A stretch of DNA of 64,000 nucleotides. Origin: DASRHG01 sp035650655. GTDB lineage: Bacteria > Desulfobacterota > Binatia > DP-6. This document shows positions 1-7,196 of this stretch, piece by piece. The notes beneath the pieces were generated by a model that was not told where the DNA came from, did not search any database, and saw only the letters and a list, made by a program, of their open reading frames with translations. Where the stretch lies: contig DASRHG010000097.1 in NCBI GenBank assembly GCA_035650655.1, forward strand, positions 1 to 64,000, read 5' to 3'. The position numbers were made by a program, and so were the translations under genes. The first letter of the stretch is position 1. The number at the start of each line of letters is the position of its first letter.

Positions 1-86
1 CTCCACCGGCCAAGAGTTCGTGCAGCGCCGAGCTGAAGGGACCCGTACCCGCGGTCGGACGGGGCTGCACGAACCGGGGTAGGGAA

Positions 87-233
87 CTCTCATTCGACCT
101 GCCCGCGATCAGGCAGGAAGAGCTGTGGCGGATGCTTTTCAGCGGGCTCGACCGCATCATCACCCGCACCACATGCGGCCGCTTCGACAAGCGCCTGTTC
201 GCGACGCCGCGCGACGTGCATCGGTACCTGAAC
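87..233 (+). pseudogene. Fragment with an RDVxRxLNAL motif (possible KAP-type P-loop ATPase tail)
   Basis: Reading this stretch in the frame that starts at base 87 gives a sensible polypeptide of about 49 residues ending in ATPRDVHRYLNALHI. The RDV-x-R-x-LNAL pattern resembles the arginine-containing segment that follows the ATPase core in KAP-family P-loop NTPases. There is no start codon with a ribosome site, no Walker motif and no proper end, and the sequence runs straight into a small coiled-coil gene in another frame. I treat it as a broken piece of a larger gene whose remainder lies left of the window or is deleted. The family assignment rests on one short motif and is weak. Confidence 0.3.
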
Positions 234-246
234 GCATTGCACATCA

Positions 247-456
247 GTGGTTGCCGGCCTCCACAGGGAGATGGCGACGAAGGAAGGCCTCCGTTCTCTC
301 CGTGACGAGCTTCGTGAAGAGATGCGTCAGGGCTTTCAAGACGTCAACGCCGTCGTCAAAGGCCTCCGCGGTGAAGTCGGTGTCCTCGAGACGGACGTCG
401 GCAGTTTCGAGCGCCGCCTGAAGCGCCTTGAGCGTCACGCCGGCCTCTCGAAATAG
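247..456 (+). CDS. Small charged coiled-coil protein (hypothetical)
   Basis: This is a short reading frame of about 61 to 69 residues. Starting at ATG 271 it begins MATKEGLRSLRDELREE and ends RLKRLERHAGLSK. Leucine and hydrophobic residues recur at heptad spacing among many Arg and Glu residues, so it should form a coiled coil. The MATKE-x-L start and the RLERHAGLSK-like end recall small coiled-coil proteins found next to toxin-antitoxin or defence genes. The frame opens at GTG 247, but AGGGAG lies directly before ATG 271, so the start is uncertain. The gene may be an intact small gene or the tail of one, since both neighbours are broken. No function is claimed. Confidence 0.45.
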   Translation: MVAGLHREMATKEGLRSLRDELREEMRQGFQDVNAVVKGLRGEVGVLETDVGSFERRLKRLERHAGLSK

Positions 457-912
457 TATGGCGTCGTCAACGCGGAGTTTGGACCGTCGTTCCGGCTCGA
501 CTTTGGGCAGCTGCTCCTCGAGGTCTGCAAGGATGAAAATGGACGGTCCAGAGGCGTCAAGAGCGCCTACATAGCTGGCGTCATCCCAGACGACGATTCG
601 TTCTGGAAGATCGCTGAAAATCAAGGGTTCACTGTTCGGAGAGGATTTCTCGGGGCCAACCATCGCTCGAAGCAAGACGACGCGTACTTGATTACGGACC
701 TGACATCGACGCTCTTCGAGCAGCAAGGTCCGTCGACTATCGTGCTGGTGGCAGGCGATGCAGATTACGTCCCGCCCCTGAAAAAGTCTCTTGAAAAGGG
801 GTGGCGAAATGAAGTGACGTTTATCGCGCGAGGCGTATCGACGGCGCTCGCGCCTCTGGTGCACCAGTTTAGGATCCTCGATCCTTCTCTAGTCGAGTAC
901 CGCCCTACCTAA
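457..912 (+). pseudogene. NYN-domain (PIN-like) ribonuclease, N-terminus missing
   Basis: In the frame starting at base 457 the sequence encodes about 151 residues with the hallmarks of a NYN/LabA-type nuclease. A late motif IVLVAGDADYVPPL carries the conserved acidic DxD-like residues of the fold, and KQDDAYLITDLTSTLFEQ precedes it. NYN proteins are PIN-like, metal-dependent RNases. The usual first strand, with its DxxN motif, is absent: the frame begins directly after the TAG that ends the preceding coiled-coil gene, with no start codon in frame before a TTG at 688. The start of the gene has therefore been lost at a junction near 457. The family call is fairly sure; loss of activity is inferred from the missing first acidic strand. 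Confidence 0.72.
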
Positions 913-961
913 GCCGTTCCTCCTCTAGAACCATCAGCGCCGCTTCCCCCCGCACTCTTTT

Positions 962-1510
962 CTATTTCGGACACGGCGGCGACTGGACAACGAACCTTAG
1001 GAACGACAGGGCGCCAGCGGCCAAGAGACCCGTGATGAGCGATTGCAACGCCGGCGTCCGCCACGCTCGGAGCGCCGTCTGCGGGGGCAGAGGGATGTGT
1101 TCCCGGACTTTCTTGATCCAGTTACGTCGCGGCTTTGGCGCTGGCGGTGTCCACACTTCCCCCTTCAACGTTTTGAGTGCCAGGGCCAGGTAGAGGTCCG
1201 AGCCGTCCTGCGCGTAGCGCTGTGACAGGTACATCGGGAGCTCCCAAAGGATGAAGTGGAAGACTCCAACGACGACGCCCCCGATCACGACAATCCACCG
1301 CGCGACCCATCCGCTGGAATGCAGAACGTCGACCGCGTCCTTTGGCGTCTTGAGAGACGCGGCCACGATGCCCGCCCACAGGGCGGCGTTTACGATCCAC
1401 TCGACTCGGCGCGAACTCTCGCGACGGACCTGATAACTCTCACAGACGCCAGCGTACATCTCTGCGTGCTTGCACAGATCGTCACAGCCCTTCACCACAC
1501 TATTGGTCAT
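962..1510 (-). CDS. Predicted membrane protein with about three transmembrane helices
   Basis: This 182-residue protein starts at ATG 1510, which has GGAGGG eight bases upstream; a longer frame from 1555 lacks such a site. After a Cys-containing N-terminus (CDDLCKHAEMYAGVCESYQVRRESS) come two hydrophobic helices at about residues 39 to 53 and 70 to 90. A charged soluble stretch of roughly 50 residues (WTPPAPKPRRNWIKKVREHIPLP) follows, then a last helix near the C-terminus (SLITGLLAAGALSFLRFVV). The two close helices followed by a cytoplasmic part recall SLATT-like effector proteins, but I see no decisive motif. It lies between a broken NYN nuclease and an ISL3 element, so it may be a remnant of a defence cassette. 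Function is unknown. Confidence 0.65.
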   Translation of the reverse strand: MTNSVVKGCDDLCKHAEMYAGVCESYQVRRESSRRVEWIVNAALWAGIVAASLKTPKDAVDVLHSSGWVARWIVVIGGVVVGVFHFILWELPMYLSQRYAQDGSDLYLALALKTLKGEVWTPPAPKPRRNWIKKVREHIPLPPQTALRAWRTPALQSLITGLLAAGALSFLRFVVQSPPCPK

Positions 1511-1555
1511 CGAAGCTTCCCTCCGATTCGCTTGGCCGGCCCGTAACCGCAGCAT

Positions 1556-1669
1556 GTCCCAATCCGTCTATAAGTGGGACACCGCCTCGACGCGCAGCTC
1601 GTCGAGCTCCGCGTCCTTCCTCGCCTGTGCATAAGTCGGATTGGGACTCTTCGTCCCAATCCTTTATAA
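1556..1669. repeat. Cluster of GTCCCAATCC inverted and direct repeats with a hairpin
   Basis: The 10-mer GTCCCAATCC occurs at 1556-1565 and 1653-1662, and its reverse complement lies at 1638-1647. The last two form a perfect 10-bp stem with a TCTTC loop, followed by TTTATAAG, so this hairpin could act as a terminator on the + strand. The first copy is itself in a smaller inverted repeat (GTCCCA at 1556-1561, TGGGAC at 1575-1580). The cluster fills the space between the membrane protein gene and the left end of the ISL3 element. It is not part of the ISL3 inverted repeat. Confidence 0.5.
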
Positions 1670-1693
1670 GGCTCTTCCGGGTTCAGTGTGGGT
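1670..1693 (+). repeat. Left inverted repeat of the ISL3 element
   Basis: This 24-bp end begins GGCTCTTCCGGG and ends GTGTGGGT. It matches the right end at 20 of 24 positions and contains the transposase stop codon. Confidence 0.85.
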
Positions 1694-2908
1694 AAAGGTC
1701 GAGGCCGCCGCAGTGGAAGTAGATCGCGGTCTTGAAGTTCTCCCGGTTGCGGAAGCCGCGGGCCGTGTAGCGGATCCACTGAATCTTCGAGTTCAGGCCC
1801 TCCGCCGTCGCGTTCGTGATGCGGTGGCGCAGGTACGTGAGGATGTTCGCGAGGTGCGTCTTGAGCATCCGCGCCTTCTCGATCATGGGCTGGAGCCGCG
1901 AGTGCGTGGCCCAGAAGTACCACCGGCGGAAGAAGCGGCGGGCGGCCCCGACGTAGCGATACACCCAGAGGTCCGCCGCCATCTCCTTCAGCGCCCAGGC
2001 CCGTGCGACCTTGAGCGTGCTGTTGCGTAGGGCAGCAAACGCCCGCCACGCCTCGGGCTCGAAACGATCGGGATGCCGGAGCCACGTGTACTTCGTGCCG
2101 GTGAGCCGCGTGTCACCCGCGGCCATCAGCTCGCGGTGCTCGGCCCGGCGCACGCGATCGACGCCCTCGTTGAGATGCTTGGCGCAGTGGAAGCGATCGA
2201 ACACGATCTTCGCGTCGGCGTCGGGGACCTGGGCGCGGGTCACCTGGACGTACGGCTCCCACATGTCCATCGCGATCGCGGCGATCTCCGCGCGCTGGGC
2301 CTCGGTCAGTCCCAGCGCCCAGAACGCCTCGAGGCTCTCCCGCTTGCGGTCGTCGGCCACGACCAGCACGCGCGTGCCTTCGAGATCGCTCACGACGGGC
2401 ACGTAATCGTGCCGGCGCTTGAACGACTTCTCGTCCACCCCGACGTAGCGCAGCTTGAGGGTCCCCCGCCGCTCGAGCCCGCGCGCGACCGCGCGGCGCT
2501 CGATGCCCCACACCGCGTCCCACCCGAGCTTGAGCTGGCGGGCCACGGCCGGCACGGCCGCTTCGCGCAGCCAATCGATCGCCAGGCGCTCGAACAGCAG
2601 CGTGAACTTCGACCCGGCGGTCGCCCAGGGGACCGCGGTCTGCCCCACGCCGTGGGTCGGGCAGGCGATGCGGGGCACGCGCGCGTGGAGCCGAGTCTGG
2701 AGCTGACACGTATCGAGGGGCCGCCACTCGCGTTCCCGGTGATCGTAGATCGGGCACCGGTCTGGCACTCGGGGCACCGTGCCGGCGCGTCTCCCGTCCG
2801 GGCGAGCCACACCTGCACAGTCCCGCCCGCCACGTCGAGCTCCACGCGCTCGACCGTCCACGGTGCCTGCAACCCCAAGATCGTCCCGTAGAGCTCGTGG
2901 TCCCGCAT
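1683..2908 (-). pseudogene. ISL3-family transposase, frameshifted near 2757
   Basis: Translation starts at ATG 2908 (MRDHELYGTILGLQAPW), with GGAGGAGG upstream. It runs through the first half of the N-terminal zinc finger (RCPECQ) and then continues in a different frame as RCPIYDHREREWRPLDTCQ. One base is missing in this copy relative to an intact reading frame, at about 2757-2760 in the middle of the CxxC zinc-binding segment. The rest is well kept: GVDEKSFKRR holds the first catalytic Asp, DMWEPY the second, a helix-turn-helix lies between the finger and the core, and NATAEGLNSKIQ the catalytic Glu. Total length without the shift would be about 408 residues, normal for ISL3. ISL3 elements are not known to need programmed frameshifting. 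Confidence 0.85.
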
Positions 2909-2976
2909 CGTCCCCGCCTCCTCCGCCGTTTTGGCGGCGGGACCATAGCACGGGACCGGGCTCAGGCCCTCACGTC

Positions 2977-3000
2977 ACCCACACGGGATCCTGAAGAGCC
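2977..3000 (-). repeat. Right inverted repeat of the ISL3 element
   Basis: Read inward on the minus strand this end begins GGCTCTTCAGGA and ends GTGTGGGT. It lies about 70 bases upstream of the transposase start and probably carries part of its promoter. Confidence 0.85.
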
Positions 3001-3022
3001 AAAACGTGAAAGTATGAAGTAC

Positions 3023-3052
3023 GAAGCGTGAGGACATCAGACTTCACGCTTC
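3023..3052. repeat. Hairpin GAAGCGTGA / TCACGCTTC
   Basis: A perfect 9-bp inverted repeat with a 12-base spacer lies just outside the right end of the ISL3 element, within a low-complexity run of GAAGT, GAAGC and GACTTC words. It could be a terminator or a small repetitive extragenic palindrome. Confidence 0.45.
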
Positions 3053-3085
3053 AGACTTCTGGCTCGATGTGCGATCATCCCCTGC

Positions 3086-3406
3086 ATGATGGTCATCCTC
3101 TTTCGCTCGAAGCTTGTCGACGCGCCTGACGGCTACACGGAGATGGCCGAGGAGATGAACGCGCTGGCGCGCACGATGCCGGGGTTCATCGACGTCAAGT
3201 CGTTCAAGGCCGAGGATGGTGAACGCCTGACCGTCGTCTGGTGGAAGAACGAGGAAACGCTCCGCGCGTGGCGGGAGAATGCCCGCCACCGCCTCGCCCA
3301 GCGCCTCGGACGGGAGCGCTGGTATCAGTACTACAAGCTGGAGGTCGCCGAGGTCGTCCGCACGGCGGCGTACGAGCGGCGCGACGCGTACGTGTCGCAG
3401 GGTTGA
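3086..3406 (+). CDS. Antibiotic biosynthesis monooxygenase (ABM) domain protein
   Basis: This 106-residue protein is the size of a single ABM ferredoxin-like barrel. MVILFRSKL forms the first strand, MPGFIDVKSF follows the long helix, and LTVVWWKNEETLRAWREN is the second-half signature. ABM proteins include small cofactor-free monooxygenases and heme-degrading enzymes that work as dimers in the cytoplasm. The real start could be ATG 3086 or the next ATG at 3089; no clear Shine-Dalgarno sequence decides it. The gene stands alone between the ISL3 element and debris, so its substrate cannot be inferred from context. The C-terminus (YERRDAYVSQG) is slightly longer than in minimal members. The family call is good, the specific function unknown. 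Confidence 0.8.
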   Translation: MMVILFRSKLVDAPDGYTEMAEEMNALARTMPGFIDVKSFKAEDGERLTVVWWKNEETLRAWRENARHRLAQRLGRERWYQYYKLEVAEVVRTAAYERRDAYVSQG

Positions 3407-3585
3407 GCGCCTGAGCGCGCAGGCAAAGCGCTCGTCCGAGCGACGCGCGAGGAGACCACCACCCGAGGACTCCGGCTCCGGCGTGAAGACTCCACCAGGA
3501 TTGACGAAGCGGTCGCGCTCGAACCGGTACGGCGGCATGTCGTTCTCGGCCGTGTCCGATCTGAACGACGCCGCGGCTCACGTGT

Positions 3586-3987
3586 GATCTCGACCTCGCA
3601 GTCGCGATCGCCGACGATGCGAGCGCGGAGCGGGTCATCGGGTCGCTCGTGGCCGACGGCTACGGCACCGCCGCGCTCGTCGAACAGCGAGTGACGCGTC
3701 GGCTGGCGACGATCCGGCTCATCACCCCCCGGCGAGCAGGAGAAGGGGATCGTCGCCGACATGCTCTTCGTCTCCTCGGGTATCGAAGCGGAGATCGTCG
3801 CCGCGGCGGATTCCGTCGCCGTCTTCCCGGGGCTCGTCGTCCCGGTCGCTCGCGTCGGTCATCCGATTGCGCTCAAGCTCCTTGCGCGCGACGACCGCCG
3901 GCGGCCGCAAGACGCGGACGATCTGCGTGCCCTCCGTAGAGTCGCAACCGACGAGGAGATTCTCCGAGCCCGCGACGCCGTCCTTGC
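3586..3987 (+). pseudogene. AbiEii-type nucleotidyltransferase remnant
   Basis: From base 3586 the + strand reads DLDLAVAIADDASAERVIGSLV and later RLATIRLITP. The frame then changes and continues KGIVADMLFVSSGIEAEIVAAA and HPIALKLLARDDRRRPQDADDLRAL. This is the order of the nucleotidyltransferases related to AbiEii toxins: the DxD of the polymerase-beta fold, a hydrophobic middle, and the IALKLLARDD-RPQDADDL helix pair. The shift falls in a run of six C at 3725-3730, where one C too many would explain it. The beginning, with the glycine-serine motif of the active site, is missing. The tail runs into the end of a sigma-54 activator fragment on the other strand. Activity is lost in this copy. 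Confidence 0.7.
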
Positions 3988-4620
3988 CGGGCCACTCGTA
4001 CTGCTCGAGCCGGCGCACGTTCGCCACGGTCAGGCGCAGCCCACGTCGCCCGATGCGCGGCTTCCCCTGCAGCTCGACCCACCTCGTCGAGGAACAGCGT
4101 GCCGCCGTCGGCGAGCTCGAATCGGCCCACGCGGTCGCGCACCGTGCCGGTGAAGGAGCCCCGCACGTGGCCGAAGAACTCGCTTTCGAAGAGCTCTCGC
4201 GGAATCGCCGCGCAGCTGACCCGCACGAGCGGCTCGTCGCGGCGACCGCTGCGCTCGTGGATCGCCTGGGCCACGAGGTCCTTCCCGGTGCCCAACTCGC
4301 CCTGCACGAGCACGGTCGCGGCCGTCGGCGCCACCAACTCGATCTGCTCGAGCACGGCGCCGAGCGCCGGACTCTCGCCGACGATCGCCCCGCCGGCCCA
4401 TGCGACGCGCATCTCTTCGCGCAGGTAGCGGTTCCAGCAGCCAGATGCGTGCGAGGGCGAGGCCCTCCGTTTCCGCCAACCCGCGCACGATGCGCCCGAG
4501 CACCTCGTCGAGCGCGAGCGACTCGGCGGCCGTGAGGGCGATCTGCTGCAGGGTGTCGCCGAGCGCCGGACGGCGATACCACGCATCTTCGTGATCGGGA
4601 CACGGGGTGTCGTCGACCAC
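3979..4620 (-). pseudogene. Sigma-54-dependent activator (GAF-AAA+) remnant
   Basis: Reading leftwards, three pieces of one regulator appear in different frames. First is the start of a GAF domain (LQQIALTAAESLALDEVLGRIVRGL, 4620 to about 4440). After a loss of most of that domain comes an AAA+ core from about 4415 to 4090. It has Walker A as GELGTGKDLVAQAIHE, the GAFTGA-equivalent loop changed to GSFTGT, and Walker B as GGTLFLDEVG. After another loss comes a short piece with LTVANVRRLEQYEWPGK, the helix before the DNA-binding domain. The C-terminal helix-turn-helix is absent. Such proteins activate sigma-54 promoters by ATP-driven remodelling. Frameshifts, two internal deletions and the missing DNA-binding part make this a clear pseudogene. 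Confidence 0.75.
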
Positions 4621-4718
4621 GACAAATCGTGCGATCGGCGACAGCCGGATCGACTACTTGCCGCGGCATGCGGCGTGCTCCTTCGCCCGAGCATCGATCA
4701 GAGCCAAGGAGGGTACGC

Positions 4719-5540
4719 ATGAGCACGATCGCGACGAAGGATGGGACGCTCATCTACTACAAGGACTGGGGCAGAGGCCCGGTCGTGACGTTCTCGCACG
4801 GCTGGCCGCTCAGCTCGGACGCCTGGGACGGCCAGATGCTCTTCCTCGCGCAGAAGGGCTTCCGGGTGGTCGGGCACGACCGTCGCGGCCATGGCCGGTC
4901 GAGTCAGGCCTCTTCAGGGAACGACATGGACGGCTATGCCGACGATCTCGCCGCCGTGATCGAGGCGCTCGATCTCCGGGACGTCACGCTCGTCGGCCAC
5001 TCCACCGGGGGCGGCGAAGTGGTGCGCTACATCGGCCGCCACGGGACGACGCGCGTCGCCAAGGCGGTTCTCGTCGCCGCCGTGCCGCCGATCATGCTGC
5101 GGACGGCGGCCAACCCGGACGGTCTGCCGATCGAGGTCTTCGACAAGCTGCGCGACGGGCTCACGAGGGACCGCTCGCAGTTCTACAGGGACCTGGCGAG
5201 TCCGTTCTACGGCGCCAACCGGCCGGGTGCCAAGGTCTCCCAGGGCACGCTGGATCAGTTCTGGCTCTGGAGCATGCAGGCCGGTCTCAAGAACGCCTAC
5301 GAGAGCATCAAGGCCTTCTCGGAGACGGATTTCACCGAGGACCTGAGGAAGATCGACGTCCCAACCCTGGTCATGCACGGCGAGGACGATCAGATCGTCC
5401 CCGTCAAGGACTCGGCGAGGAAATCGGCGAGGCTCATCAAGGGCGCGAAGGAGATCTACTATCCGGGCGCGCCGCACGGCCTCACGGCCACGCATCAGGA
5501 TCGGGTCAACGCCGACCTGCTGGCCTTCCTCCGGAGCTAG
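4719..5540 (+). CDS. Non-heme chloroperoxidase / alpha-beta hydrolase
   Basis: This 273-residue alpha/beta hydrolase begins MSTIATKDGTLIYYKDWG. The start at 4719 is supported by AAGGAGGG six bases upstream. The oxyanion and nucleophile motifs are in place: HGWPLSSDAWD near residue 27, GHDRRGHGRS near 58, and the nucleophile elbow GHSTGGGE with Ser near residue 98. Asp and His complete the triad in MHGEDDQIVP and PGAPHGLT. Proteins with this exact layout are called non-heme chloroperoxidases or aryl esterases: perhydrolases that can form peracids without metal. Two bases downstream lies an NAD(P)-binding protein gene and then a broken cupin gene, so the three were likely one transcription unit. 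The natural substrate is unknown. Confidence 0.9.
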   Translation: MSTIATKDGTLIYYKDWGRGPVVTFSHGWPLSSDAWDGQMLFLAQKGFRVVGHDRRGHGRSSQASSGNDMDGYADDLAAVIEALDLRDVTLVGHSTGGGEVVRYIGRHGTTRVAKAVLVAAVPPIMLRTAANPDGLPIEVFDKLRDGLTRDRSQFYRDLASPFYGANRPGAKVSQGTLDQFWLWSMQAGLKNAYESIKAFSETDFTEDLRKIDVPTLVMHGEDDQIVPVKDSARKSARLIKGAKEIYYPGAPHGLTATHQDRVNADLLAFLRS

Positions 5541-5542
5541 CG

Positions 5543-6298
5543 ATGAAGATCGTCGTCATCGGCGGCACCGGCCTGATCGGCTCGAAGACCGTCGCCATTC
5601 TGCGGCAGGGCGGCCACGAGGTCGTCGCCGCCTCGCCCAACACCGGCGTCAACACCATCACCGGCGAGGGCCTCGACGAGGCCATGGCCGGCACGCAGGT
5701 GGTGATCGACCTCGCCAATTCGCCGTCATTCGAAGACAGGGCGGTGCTGGAGTTCTTCGAGACCTCCGGCCGCAACCTTCTCGCGGCGGAGGCCGCAGCC
5801 GGCGTCCGGCACCACGTCGTGCTGTCCATCGTCGGAACCGACCGGTCGCCCGACAACGGCTACTTCCGCGCCAAGGTCGCCCAGGAGAAGCTGGTCGAGA
5901 CCTCCGGCATCCCCTACACCATCATCCGCTCGACGCAGTTCCTGGAGTTCCTCGGCCGCATCGCCGCTTCGGGTGCGGATGGAAACGTGGTCAGGATCTC
6001 GCCCGGCCTGTTCCAGCCCATCGCGGCGGACGACGTCGCCGCCATCGTCGCCGAGGTGGCGCTCGCGGCGCCGCGAGGCGGCATCGTCGAGATCGCCGGC
6101 CCCGAGCGAGCACCGTTCGACGAAATCGTCGCCCGCTATCTGAAGGCGGTCGGCGACCCGCGTGAGGTCGTGCGCGACCCCGAGGCCCGCTACTTCGGCG
6201 GCCGGGTCGAGGAGCGCTCGCTCGTGCCGCTCGGCGACGCGCGCCTCGGCCGCATTGGTCTCGACGAATGGCTCCGCCGCTCGCGGGCAAGAGCCTGA
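5543..6298 (+). CDS. NAD(P)-binding atypical SDR family protein (NmrA/NAD(P)H azoreductase type)
   Basis: The protein of 251 residues opens with a Rossmann strand and dinucleotide loop, MKIVVIGGTGLIGSK. It continues with VVIDLANSPSF, a motif at HHVVLSIVGTDR that replaces the classical SDR active site, and YTIIRSTQFLEF. These are typical of atypical short-chain dehydrogenases (SDR a5/NmrA-like) that bind NAD(P) but often have sensor or quinone-reductase roles. The start at 5543 is two bases after the hydrolase stop codon, suggesting translational coupling with it. No catalytic Tyr-x3-Lys of classical SDRs is visible, though YFRAK at about residue 107 might serve. The exact reaction cannot be read from sequence. 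Confidence 0.85.
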   Translation: MKIVVIGGTGLIGSKTVAILRQGGHEVVAASPNTGVNTITGEGLDEAMAGTQVVIDLANSPSFEDRAVLEFFETSGRNLLAAEAAAGVRHHVVLSIVGTDRSPDNGYFRAKVAQEKLVETSGIPYTIIRSTQFLEFLGRIAASGADGNVVRISPGLFQPIAADDVAAIVAEVALAAPRGGIVEIAGPERAPFDEIVARYLKAVGDPREVVRDPEARYFGGRVEERSLVPLGDARLGRIGLDEWLRRSRARA

Positions 6299-6336
6299 GC
6301 CTGCATCCAGGGATCCTGCCGAACGAAAAGGCGACC

Positions 6337-6480
6337 ATGACGAGCGATCTCGTTGCGTTCGGTCTGCCATGCCTCATGACCGGCACGGCGATGGCAGAGC
6401 CGCCCAAGGTCACGTCGCTCGTGTCGAAGGATCTTCCGGAGAGTCCCAGCAGGGAAGTTCGGATGATCACGGTGGAGTGG
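6337..6480 (+). pseudogene. Cupin-domain protein, only the first 48 codons left
   Basis: After ATG 6337 the reading frame gives a short signal-like start (MTSDLVAFGLPCLMTGTAMAEPP) and then KVTSLVSKDLPESPSREVRMITVEW. The second part is the conserved opening of small cupins that continue with a His-rich metal-binding barrel. Here the sequence breaks off at about 6480, exactly where the barrel should begin, and what follows is unrelated downstream DNA of the toxin-antitoxin module. The gene is third in line after the chloroperoxidase and the NAD(P)-binding protein, a grouping seen in other bacteria. It has been cut at its 3' side by whatever event brought the MazEF pair next to it. Confidence 0.65.
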
Positions 6481-6516
6481 TGCCGGTGGAGTGACGGCGG
6501 GTGGCGGACGAGTAGA

Positions 6517-6846
6517 TCAGCCCGCCAGGCCGAGAAAGATCATCATCGCGCGGTTCAGTCGGACGACGTCTTCCGCCGCGAGCTGCCCCACGCGCGTGCC
6601 GAGTTTCCTCTTCGGTACCGTCGTGATCTTGTCCACCATGAGACGCGACGTCGTCTCGAGCCCGTTGGCGTTGCTCGGCTCGACGGCGATGCGAATCAAC
6701 GGGGCATCGGTCGGATCGCTCGTGAAGGCGCAAATCGTGATCGAATCCGTTGCGTCGAATCTGTCGTCCTGCACGATGACGACCGGACGCGGCTTGCCGG
6801 CGTATTCCTTGCCGCCGGAAGCGGTCCACACCTCACCACGCCTCAC
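6517..6846 (-). CDS. mazF: MazF/PemK-family toxin (endoribonuclease)
   Basis: The product is a 109-residue PemK/MazF-like protein. Its N-terminal motif MRRGEVWTASGG, the central PRPVVIVQDDRF segment with the conserved Arg and Asp, the ITICAFTSD strand, and LMVDKITTVPKRKLGTRVGQL are all in the right order for a type II toxin that cleaves mRNA. Length is normal. It starts at GTG 6846, and this GTG overlaps the antitoxin stop codon by four bases (GTGA), so the two are translationally coupled. The catalytic basic residue of the first loop and the Thr/Ser of the ICAFTSD strand are present, so the toxin looks functional. It is probably controlled by the palindrome upstream of the antitoxin. Confidence 0.9.
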   Translation of the reverse strand: MRRGEVWTASGGKEYAGKPRPVVIVQDDRFDATDSITICAFTSDPTDAPLIRIAVEPSNANGLETTSRLMVDKITTVPKRKLGTRVGQLAAEDVVRLNRAMMIFLGLAG

Positions 6847-7091
6847 TGCTCGGTCTCACTCGACAGGGCGTCGATGAATGCCTGATCTTCGCTGGCGTGT
6901 CGGCTCGATGCGACGAGGCGGGACTGTCGGGAGGCTTGTGCGACGAACTTCGATGACCTCGTGTCGGGGACCCATATCTGTATCGGACGGAGGCCCTGGG
7001 CGCGCAGCCGCTTACGGTGCGCGCTCACCTTTTGTCGCGAGCTGGAGGGCTTCGGCGTCCGGGCCCTGTGTCGCTTGGATGCGGATGGCAT
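6843..7091 (-). CDS. MazE-like antitoxin (DUF3018 type)
   Basis: This 82-residue protein has a basic N-terminus (MPSASKRHRARTPK), then KRLRAQGLRPIQIWVPDTRSSKF, the signature of the small MazE-like antitoxins. A C-terminal helix follows (ASEDQAFIDALSSETEQ) that should bind and block the toxin. It starts at ATG 7091 with AGAGGGAG upstream; longer frames to 7403 lack support. It precedes and overlaps the mazF gene in the normal antitoxin-first order. The antitoxin or the antitoxin-toxin complex very likely represses its own promoter through the 14-bp palindrome 16 bases before the start codon. Confidence 0.85.
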   Translation of the reverse strand: MPSASKRHRARTPKPSSSRQKVSAHRKRLRAQGLRPIQIWVPDTRSSKFVAQASRQSRLVASSRHASEDQAFIDALSSETEQ

Positions 7092-7106
7092 CGCGCTGCT
7101 CCCTCT

Positions 7107-7120
7107 GGTTACATGTAACC
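7107..7120. promoter_or_regulatory. Palindromic operator candidate GGTTACATGTAACC
   Basis: A perfect 14-bp palindrome lies 16 bases upstream of the antitoxin start codon, in the place where type II toxin-antitoxin operators sit. Binding by the antitoxin here would block transcription of the pair. The assignment follows from symmetry and position only. Confidence 0.6.
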
Positions 7121-7196
7121 TACGGTGACTGGCGCGACAAGCACCGCATGGGCCAATCCCGGCGACGGAGCTCAAAGGGCTCTGCCCTGAGACGCG

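Larger units (their letters stand above)
1670..3000 (-). mobile_element. ISL3-family insertion sequence, 1331 bp
   Basis: The element is bounded by imperfect 24-bp inverted repeats matching at 20 of 24 positions. Both begin GGCTCTTC and end GTGTGGGT when read inward. It contains one transposase gene on the minus strand whose stop codon lies inside the left repeat, a layout common in ISL3. The 8-bp flanks (CTTTATAA on the left, AAAACGTG on the right) do not match. There is thus no visible target duplication, which suggests an old insertion or later rearrangement around it. The transposase carries a frameshift, so the copy is probably dead unless the shift is a sequencing error. Confidence 0.9.

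Noticed and set aside
1683..2951. Programmed frameshift in the ISL3 transposase
   Set aside because: There is no slippery heptamer at the site and ISL3 elements normally have a single frame; a plain one-base lesion is simpler.
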